Assembly: GCF_013055795.1 (NCBI RefSeq)
Contig: NZ_JABETO010000021.1
Location: 40,032 to 104,031, forward strand
Direction: 5' to 3'
From: Streptomyces sp. I05A-00742
GTDB taxonomy: Bacteria; Actinomycetota; Actinomycetes; Streptomycetales; Streptomycetaceae
DNA: 64,000 nucleotides
This document shows positions 58,525-64,000 of the stretch, in pieces. The translations under genes and the position numbers were made by a program. How positions within the stretch are numbered: position 1 is the first letter of the stretch; each line of letters begins with the position of its first letter. Below the pieces are notes generated by a model that saw only the letters and a program-made list of their open reading frames with translations, ran no database searches and was not told the DNA's origin.

Positions 58525-60972
58525 ATGGCGGACGCACCGACGACGCCCGTCAGTGAGAGCCCGGACGACCCGTTCTCGCTCGGCCGCGCGGCCACGATGG
58601 TGCTGGACCACCGGGGAACGGTCGTCGGCTGGGGCAAGCACACCGAGGCGCTGCTGGGCCACCGGGCCGTGGACGTGACCGGGAAGCCCGCCGTCGATGT
58701 GCTGCTCGCGCCCCGCGACCGGGCCGTCGTGGCGGAGGCGGCGGCGGACTGTGTCCGGGACGGCGGCTGGTTCGGTGTGGTTCCCGTGGTCCGGGGCGAC
58801 GGCAGACGGATCCATGTCGGGATCCGGGCCCGCCTCGTCGCCCGGCCGGACGCCCCTCAGGAATGGTTCCTGGTCGGCGCCCCCGCCGAGGACGTCGTCC
58901 AGTGGGAGACCGACCGGTCGGTGCTCGACGGACTGTTCCGGCGGTCGCCCATCGGGCTCGCCGTCCACGCGCCCGACCTGAGCGTCCTCCGTGTCAACCG
59001 GGCCGTCGCCCGCATCGCCGGCATCCAGGCCGACCAGGCCATCGGCCACCGGACCGGCGACTTCGTGGTCACCGAGGACGCCGACACGGTGGAGGGAGGG
59101 CTGCGGCGGGTGCTGGAGACCGGACGGCCCATGATCTTCACGGAACAGCCGTGCCGGCTCCGCTCGGACCCGTCGGACGAGCGGTTCGTCTCCGTGTCGG
59201 CCTTCCGGATGACGGACTCGGCCGGACGGGTGCTCGGCGTCACCCAGTTGGTCGAGGACGTCACCGAACGCCACCGCGCCCGGGTGCGGCTCGCGCTGCT
59301 CAACGAGGCCGGCCGGCGCATCGGGACCACACTGGACGTGGCCACGACCGCCCGCGAGCTGGCCGACGTCCTCGTCCCCGAGCTCGCCGACTGCGTCTCC
59401 GTCGACCTGCTGGAACCCGTCAGCCGCGGCGAGGAACCCTCGCAGGACGGCTCCGGTCCGGTGTGCCGGGCCGCGGTCCGGTCCCTCGTCCCCGAGGCGG
59501 CGGAGGCGCTGCACCCGGCCGGGCACCGCATCGACCTCCCGCCGGACAGCCCCCAGGCCCGCTGCCTCGCCGAGAAGCGCCCGGTGCTCCTCCGCCACGG
59601 CCAGGGCCCCACCGGCCTGACCGCCCTGGCCCAGGAACGCGCGGCCCGCGCGGCCGAACTCGGCGTCCACTCCGTCATGATGGTGCCGCTGGTCGCCCGC
59701 GGCCTCGTCCTGGGCCTCGTCGTCCTCTGGCGCACCCGCCGCCCCGAGGCGTTCGAGGACGACGACCTCACGCTCGCCACCGAGTTCGCCGCCCGCGCCG
59801 CCGTCTGCATCGACAACGCCCGCCGGTACACCCGGCAGCACCAGGCGGCGCTCTCCCTGCAGTGCCGGCTGCTCCCCGGCGAGGTGCCCGACCTGCCCGC
59901 CGTCGAGGTAGCCCACCGGTACATCCCGGCGGGCGCGGCGGAGGGCGTCGGCGGCGACTGGTTCGACATCATCCCGCTCTCCGGGGCACGTGCCGCCCTC
60001 GTCGTCGGCGATGTGATCGGCCACGGCATCGACGCCGCGGCCACCATGGGCCGGCTGCGCACCGCCGTCCACACCCTGGCCGAACTCGACCTCGAACCGG
60101 AGGAAGTCCTGTCGCACCTGGACGACCTCGTGCACCGGGTGGCCGCCGAGCAGGAGGTCAACAGCCGCGACTTCCCCAACGACCAGGTGACCGGCGCCAG
60201 TTGTCTCTACGCCGTCTACGATCCGGTCTCCCGCCGCTGCTCGCTGGCGCGCGCCGGCCACCCGCCGCCCGCGGTGGTGACCCCGGACGGCCGGGTGAGC
60301 CTCCCCGACCTGCCCGCCGGGCCGCCGCTCGGCCTGGGCGGGCTGCCCTTCGAGGCGGCGGACCTGGAGCTCCCCGAGGGAAGCGTGCTGGCCCTCTTCA
60401 CCAACGGGCTCATCCAGCCGCCCGGCGGCGACGTCGACACCGCGCTCGCGGACCTGACCCGCGAACTCGCCCACCCCGGGCGCCCGTTGCCCGAGCTGGC
60501 CAGGTCCGTGGTGGAGGCGCTGCTGCCCGCGCGCCCCCACGACGACGTCGCCCTGCTGCTGGCCAGGACCCGCGTCCTGGGCCCGGAGCGGGTGGCCACC
60601 TGGACACTGCCCGCCGACGAACAGTCCGCGTCCATGGCCCGCAGACTGATGACCGACCAGCTGACGGAGTGGCAGCTGGACGACATGGTCTTCTCGACCG
60701 AACTGGTCGTCAGCGAACTGGTCACCAACGCCTACCGCTACGCGGGCGGCGGCGACGTGACCCTCCGCCTCATCCGCGGCCACAGCCTGATCTGCGAGGT
60801 GTCCGACACCAGCAACACCTCGCCGCACCTGCGCCGGGCCCGCAGCACCGACGAGGGCGGCCGGGGCCTGTTCCTGGTCGCCCAGCTGACCGAACGGTGG
60901 GGGACCCGCTACGAGCGGGAGGGCAAGACCGTCTGGACGGAGCAGCCGCTGCCGCCCGGGCACGCCACCTGA
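58525..60972 (+). CDS. PAS-PAS-GAF-SpoIIE phosphatase with C-terminal anti-sigma-type kinase domain
   Basis: 815 residues. Two PAS domains (about 20-120 and 145-250) are followed by a GAF domain (about 265-430) and a PP2C/SpoIIE phosphatase domain. The phosphatase metal sites are GGDWFDIIPL and VGDVIGHGIDAAATM, with HDDVALLLAR at its end. The C-terminal HATPase_c is of the RsbW type (ELVVSELVTNAYRYAGG; GGRGLFLVAQL). Such proteins dephosphorylate anti-sigma-factor antagonists in stress or developmental partner switching. The anti-sigma-type kinase fused at the end is common in Streptomyces. GAAGGAGG precedes the ATG. Confidence 0.93.
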   Translation: MADAPTTPVSESPDDPFSLGRAATMVLDHRGTVVGWGKHTEALLGHRAVDVTGKPAVDVLLAPRDRAVVAEAAADCVRDGGWFGVVPVVRGDGRRIHVGIRARLVARPDAPQEWFLVGAPAEDVVQWETDRSVLDGLFRRSPIGLAVHAPDLSVLRVNRAVARIAGIQADQAIGHRTGDFVVTEDADTVEGGLRRVLETGRPMIFTEQPCRLRSDPSDERFVSVSAFRMTDSAGRVLGVTQLVEDVTERHRARVRLALLNEAGRRIGTTLDVATTARELADVLVPELADCVSVDLLEPVSRGEEPSQDGSGPVCRAAVRSLVPEAAEALHPAGHRIDLPPDSPQARCLAEKRPVLLRHGQGPTGLTALAQERAARAAELGVHSVMMVPLVARGLVLGLVVLWRTRRPEAFEDDDLTLATEFAARAAVCIDNARRYTRQHQAALSLQCRLLPGEVPDLPAVEVAHRYIPAGAAEGVGGDWFDIIPLSGARAALVVGDVIGHGIDAAATMGRLRTAVHTLAELDLEPEEVLSHLDDLVHRVAAEQEVNSRDFPNDQVTGASCLYAVYDPVSRRCSLARAGHPPPAVVTPDGRVSLPDLPAGPPLGLGGLPFEAADLELPEGSVLALFTNGLIQPPGGDVDTALADLTRELAHPGRPLPELARSVVEALLPARPHDDVALLLARTRVLGPERVATWTLPADEQSASMARRLMTDQLTEWQLDDMVFSTELVVSELVTNAYRYAGGGDVTLRLIRGHSLICEVSDTSNTSPHLRRARSTDEGGRGLFLVAQLTERWGTRYEREGKTVWTEQPLPPGHAT

Positions 60973-60982
60973 GCCGGGCGGC

Positions 60983-62191
60983 TCAGACGGTGTCGGCGTG
61001 CTCCACGGCGGGGGCGGCCGGTGCCCGTACGGGCGCGGCGGCCCGGCGGGTGACGCGCCGCGCCAGCGGTTCCGTCCAGCGCGCGGCGAGCGGGCCCAGG
61101 ACCACCAGCACCAGGACGTAGGCGGTGGCCAGCGGCCCGACCCGCGGCTCGGCGCTCACGGCGAGGCCGGCGATGACGATGGAGAACTCGCCCCGGGCGA
61201 CCAGGGTGCCGCCGGCCCGCCAGCGCGCCGCGGAACCGGCCCCCGCCCGGCGGGCGGCGTACCAGCCGGTGGCCACCTTGGTGAGCGTGGTGACACCGGC
61301 CAGTGCCACGGCGGGCCCGAGCACCGGCGGCACGGACGCCGGGTCCGTGCTCAGTCCGAAGAAGACGAAGAAGACGGCGGCGAACAGGTCCCGCAACGGG
61401 GACAGCAGGGCACGGGCGTCCTCGGCGACCTCGTCCGAGAGCGCGATGCCGATGAGGAAGGCCCCCACCGCCGCCGAGACGTTCAACTCCTGGGCGATGC
61501 CCGCGAAGGACAGCGTCAGCCCGAGCACCACGAGCAGCATCCGCTCGGGGTTGTCCGAGGAGACGGCCCGGCTGATGAGACGGCCGTGGCGCAGCGCCAC
61601 GTAGAGCACACCCGTCACCGTGACCAGGGCGACCAGCAGGGTGAGGCCGCCCGCCGACAGACTGAGGCCCGCCTGCAGGGCGGTGAGGAGCGGCAGGTAG
61701 ACGGCCATCGCCAGGTCCTCGATGACGAGGACGCCGAGCACGGCGGGCGTCTCCACGGCCCCCAGGCGGCCGAGGTCGCCGAGTACCTTCGCGATGATCC
61801 CGGACGACGAGACCCAGGTGACCCCCGCCAGAGCCACACCGGCCACCGTCCCCCAGCCCAGCAGAGCGGCGGCGACGAGCCCCGGCAGGGCGTTGAGGAC
61901 GAAGTCCACGGCTCCCGAGGGGAACTGTGTCCGCAGACTGCGGACGAGTTCGGCGGGCGTGTACTCCAGCCCCAGGAGAAGCAGCAACAGGACGACGCCC
62001 ACCTCGGCTCCCGTGGCGACGAACCCCTCGCTGGCGCCGAGCGGACGGATGCCGCCGCGGCCGAACGCCAGCCCCGCGAGCAGATAGAGGGGTATGGGGG
62101 AGAAGCCGATCCGGCCGGCGAGGCGGCTGAGGAGTCCCAGGGCGAGGATGATGGCCCCGAGTTCGATGAGCAGCGCGGTGGTCTGGTGCAT
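60983..62191 (-). CDS. Cation/proton antiporter, CPA2 (KefB/KtrA-partner-like) family
   Basis: 402 residues with twelve or thirteen helices, starting LIELGAIILALGLLSRLAGR and containing LLLLLLGLEYTPAEL and the re-entrant-type region VIEDLAMAVYLPLL (Asp in the ion path). The protein lacks the C-terminal RCK/TrkA-N domain of full KefB, which may be supplied in trans. It exchanges K+ or Na+ for H+. GGAGGA lies nine bases before the ATG at 62191. It is convergent with the SpoIIE-type gene, ten bases apart. Confidence 0.9.
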   Translation of the reverse strand: MHQTTALLIELGAIILALGLLSRLAGRIGFSPIPLYLLAGLAFGRGGIRPLGASEGFVATGAEVGVVLLLLLLGLEYTPAELVRSLRTQFPSGAVDFVLNALPGLVAAALLGWGTVAGVALAGVTWVSSSGIIAKVLGDLGRLGAVETPAVLGVLVIEDLAMAVYLPLLTALQAGLSLSAGGLTLLVALVTVTGVLYVALRHGRLISRAVSSDNPERMLLVVLGLTLSFAGIAQELNVSAAVGAFLIGIALSDEVAEDARALLSPLRDLFAAVFFVFFGLSTDPASVPPVLGPAVALAGVTTLTKVATGWYAARRAGAGSAARWRAGGTLVARGEFSIVIAGLAVSAEPRVGPLATAYVLVLVVLGPLAARWTEPLARRVTRRAAAPVRAPAAPAVEHADTV

Positions 62192-62608
62192 GGGCGGCTG
62201 TCCTCCGGCGGTCGAGGGGCTACGGCAGCTGTGCCTGCGCGGGATGCGGAGCGTTCCTGGAACGGCGACGGAAAGGGGTCGGACGACACAGGAGTCGTGG
62301 GGCGACAGGTGCGGGCGGGAGTAGGTGCCACGGCCTGGCCGGCGAGCCGACGCGCAGTCGGTCCCCGGTCGGCCCGATCGGCCGCTCATCGGATCGATGG
62401 CATCGCTCGTCGGAGCATCCTAGCGGAGAATGCAATAGTTTTATCCGGTTTCTTCGGAGCTGCGACGCACGCCCCCGCCTCGCGTCGTGCGCCGCGAATT
62501 CACCCTGCCGCCACGATGAGTTGGCTGGTAAGGGCGGGTGGAGGGCCCGTGGGCGTGCGAGGGGGGCGGGGGTGCGCCACCCACCGGTCCGGCCCAGGCT
62601 CCCCGGTC
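62192..62608. other. Divergent region between the antiporter and a small membrane-protein gene
   Basis: Just over 400 bases without a supported gene. An AT-richer patch at 62429-62456 (GCAATAGTTTTATCCGG) and a minus-strand TAGGAT box (complement of 62417-62422) are the likely promoter of the antiporter gene. I found no c-di-AMP or other riboswitch-like structure. Confidence 0.4.
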
Positions 62609-63034
62609 ATGCGACAACTCCCGCACGACGCGACGACCGTGGCCCCTGCCGTGACGGCCCCGGCCCGGAGGATCCGCCGGGCCCGGATCCCCAAGCCCGA
62701 CTTCGACAAGTTCCTCGCCGGCAAGAACCTGCTGTACGTACGGCTGATGCTGCCGGTCATGACCGTGGTCGCGATGGTCGCCCAGGTCGTGGAAGTCGTC
62801 TACCGCGCGGATCCGACGGTCTACGGCGTCGTCATGAGTCCGTACTGGTGCACACGTACCCTGTGGCGCGCCTGCCGACCGGTGGCCACTCCCGAAGCCC
62901 TGGCCCGGCGGACCGAGGCGCGCGAAACGATCCGAACCGTGTTCGGACGTCTGGGGGTGACCTTGCTCGTCGTCCTCGCCCTGGCCGCGATCGTCTTCGC
63001 GGTCGTCGCCTGGATCGCGTCGCGGGGGGACTGA
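62609..63034 (+). CDS. Small hypothetical membrane protein
   Basis: 141 residues with two hydrophobic segments (LMLPVMTVVAMVAQVVEVVY and GVTLLVVLALAAIVFAVVAW). A basic N-terminal half (RRIRRARIPKPDFDKFLAGK) precedes them. I do not recognise the family. The start is uncertain: ATG 62609 is used, but an in-frame ATG at 62516 is also possible and neither has a good ribosome site. Codon bias supports a real gene from about 62660 onward. Confidence 0.6.
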   Translation: MRQLPHDATTVAPAVTAPARRIRRARIPKPDFDKFLAGKNLLYVRLMLPVMTVVAMVAQVVEVVYRADPTVYGVVMSPYWCTRTLWRACRPVATPEALARRTEARETIRTVFGRLGVTLLVVLALAAIVFAVVAWIASRGD

Positions 63035-63062
63035 CGCCGGGGATGGGCCGCCGACTCCGCCC

Positions 63063-63365
63063 TCACCCCTCGGGGTTGGCCTCCAGGCAGGTCAGCTCGA
63101 TCTCGTCGACGAGTGCCTCGTACGTCTTGCCCGTCAGCTGGGCGACGTTCTCCATGCCCACCGCCGCCCATCCCGCCAGGCTCATGACGAGCGACCGGAG
63201 TCCGTCGGTGCCGAGCCGGGCCAGCACGTCGTCGGCCACGCCCAGCGCCTCCTCCGGCACTCGCTCGGCGGGCTCCAGGCCGACCACCGTCCGCAGCAGG
63301 CCGACCGTCACCCGGCTGATCTCCGGGGCGATCGCGTACAGACGGCGGTCTTCTTCCTCGTCCAT
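63063..63365 (-). CDS. Small hypothetical acidic protein
   Basis: 100 residues, mostly helical, acidic N-terminus (MDEEEDRRLYAIAPEISR) and C-terminus. No known motif, signal or membrane segment is seen. AAAGGGAAGC precedes the ATG at 63365 and third-position GC is strong, so it is probably expressed. It is convergent with the small membrane-protein gene. Confidence 0.65.
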   Translation of the reverse strand: MDEEEDRRLYAIAPEISRVTVGLLRTVVGLEPAERVPEEALGVADDVLARLGTDGLRSLVMSLAGWAAVGMENVAQLTGKTYEALVDEIELTCLEANPEG

Positions 63366-63681
63366 GCTTCCCTTTCCGTCGGGCGGCGGCGTGCGGCCGG
63401 CCCCATGCGAGACGGGAAGGTGTCTACCAGAAGGAACAGCGGCCTCACCAGGCAGAGTTGACGCACATCGGTGCTGTCCTGGGCAAACGCGGGGAGACCT
63501 CACCCGCGTGAGTGATTCCGCGGCATGCCCCCGGATGGGCACCCCGGCCATTTCGGACAGTAAGGTTAGCCTAAGCTAAGCTTCATCGGGCGGCCGCTCC
63601 GACCTCAGGCGTCACGCGAACTTCCCCGCAGCTGACGACCCACGACCACTGACGAGCAGGGAACGGATCCGAGGACAGATC
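63366..63681. other. Divergent region upstream of argC, with iron-box-like dyad
   Basis: 316 bases without a gene. It is less GC-rich than average, contains a TTGACG at 63459-63464 and an iron-box-like sequence at 63561-63579. I could not identify a good ARG box, though part of one may overlap the argC start. Confidence 0.45.
63561..63579. promoter_or_regulatory. Iron-box-like (DmdR/IdeR/DtxR) palindrome
   Basis: TAAGGTTAGCCTAAGCTAA matches, on its complement, 17 of 19 positions of the actinobacterial iron-box consensus TTAGGTTAGGCTAACCTAA. It lies 102 bases upstream of the argC start and 195 bases upstream of the divergent small gene. Confidence 0.55.
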
Positions 63682-64000
63682 ATGGTGCGCATAGCTGTGG
63701 CGGGCGCGAGCGGATACGCGGGCGGTGAACTGCTGCGCCTCCTGCTGGGACACCCCCGGGTCGAGATCGGCGCACTGACCGCCGGATCGAACGCCGGACG
63801 GCCGGTCGGGGACGTGCAACCCCATCTCACCCCGCTGGCCGGGCGGGTGTTCCAGAAGACCTCGGCCGAGGTTCTGGCCGGGCATGACGTTGTGTTTCTG
63901 GCGTTGCCGCATGGGCAGTCCGCTGCTGTTGCGGCGGGGCTGGGCGAGGACGTGCTGGTTATTGACTGTGGTGCGGATTTTCGGTTGCGGGATGCGGGGG
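63682..64000 (+). CDS. argC: N-acetyl-gamma-glutamyl-phosphate reductase, N-terminal part (runs off the right edge)
   Basis: The frame from ATG 63682 is open to the window edge (106 codons). It begins MVRIAVAGASGYAGGELLRL, the GxSGYxG NADP-binding motif of ArgC, followed by HLTPLAGR, HDVVFLALPHGQSA and VIDCGADFRL, all conserved ArgC blocks. The enzyme reduces N-acetyl-glutamyl phosphate in ornithine/arginine synthesis. The other arg genes presumably follow outside the window. The last 100 bases use less biased codons (GTTGTGTTTCTG, GTTATTGACTGT) than the rest. Confidence 0.93.
   Translation, partial: MVRIAVAGASGYAGGELLRLLLGHPRVEIGALTAGSNAGRPVGDVQPHLTPLAGRVFQKTSAEVLAGHDVVFLALPHGQSAAVAAGLGEDVLVIDCGADFRLRDAG

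Noticed and set aside
1..64000. tRNA, rRNA, CRISPR array, insertion sequence or integrase/att site
   Set aside because: None could be supported by eye; the repeats found are hairpins, operators or local duplications.

Overview
The window is high-GC chromosomal DNA from a Streptomyces or close relative. Support for this: codons end almost uniformly in G or C, GTG starts are frequent, several regulator genes look leaderless (TANNNT box 6-10 bases before the start codon), and the gene content is typical: SpoIIE/PAS/GAF phosphatase, roadblock/LC7 proteins, AraC, Lrp and CGNR regulators, a secreted GH18 chitinase and a large type I PKS. No rRNA, tRNA, CRISPR array, insertion sequence or phage structural module was seen.

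Left arm (1-19 kb): mostly housekeeping and accessory single genes. In order these are the 5' part of a FUSC-like membrane protein, a DJ-1/PfpI protein with a peptidyl-tRNA-hydrolase-like (baeRF) protein, an EamA transporter meeting a NUDIX hydrolase tail to tail, and a LysR regulator divergent from two alpha/beta hydrolases. Next come two roadblock proteins, a double Lrp/AsnC regulator divergent from a 14-TM MFS pump, a 2OG-Fe(II)-type oxygenase, an EamA transporter, an AraC regulator in frame with an RlmG-type methyltransferase, a zwf, an SRPBCC protein, kptA and a vWA protein.

Middle (19-43 kb): a membrane protein/winged-helix pair beside a perfect 12-bp inverted repeat; a secreted CdtB-like nuclease with a ricin-type lectin tail; a CGNR regulator divergent from an MFS pump; a secreted beta-sandwich protein; a PaxB/Pyr4/DmtA1-like transmembrane terpene cyclase; a flavohaemoprotein followed by a 60-bp perfect palindrome; an ArsR/MFS pair; an SMI1/KNR4 protein; a Fic/Doc-type toxin-antitoxin pair; an ABC transporter plus two-component system separated by tandem repeats that carry pieces of the kinase gene; a chitinase; a one-repeat VCBS protein; and an ABC-F protein with a possible leader peptide.

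Biosynthetic locus (about 43.8-58.3 kb): this is the most interesting part. A single 2,499-residue PKS has the fungal highly-reducing order KS-AT-DH-MT-ER-KR-ACP and no thioesterase. It is followed by a secreted S15/CocE hydrolase, a KASIII-like enzyme, a convergent FAD monooxygenase, a PLP-dependent alpha-oxoamine synthase that resembles the CqsA quorum-signal synthase more than BioF, and a short-chain reductase. My inference is that an iteratively built, methyl-branched acyl chain is released by decarboxylative condensation with an amino acid. The product would be an alpha-aminoketone, amino alcohol or hydroxyketone, chemically between fumonisin/sphingoid bases and the CAI-1 signals.

Right end (58.5-64 kb): a PAS-GAF-SpoIIE-HATPase phosphatase, a CPA2 cation/proton antiporter, two small hypothetical proteins and the start of argC, with an iron-box-like palindrome about 100 bases upstream of argC. 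All functional statements come from motif recognition by eye; no database search was run.
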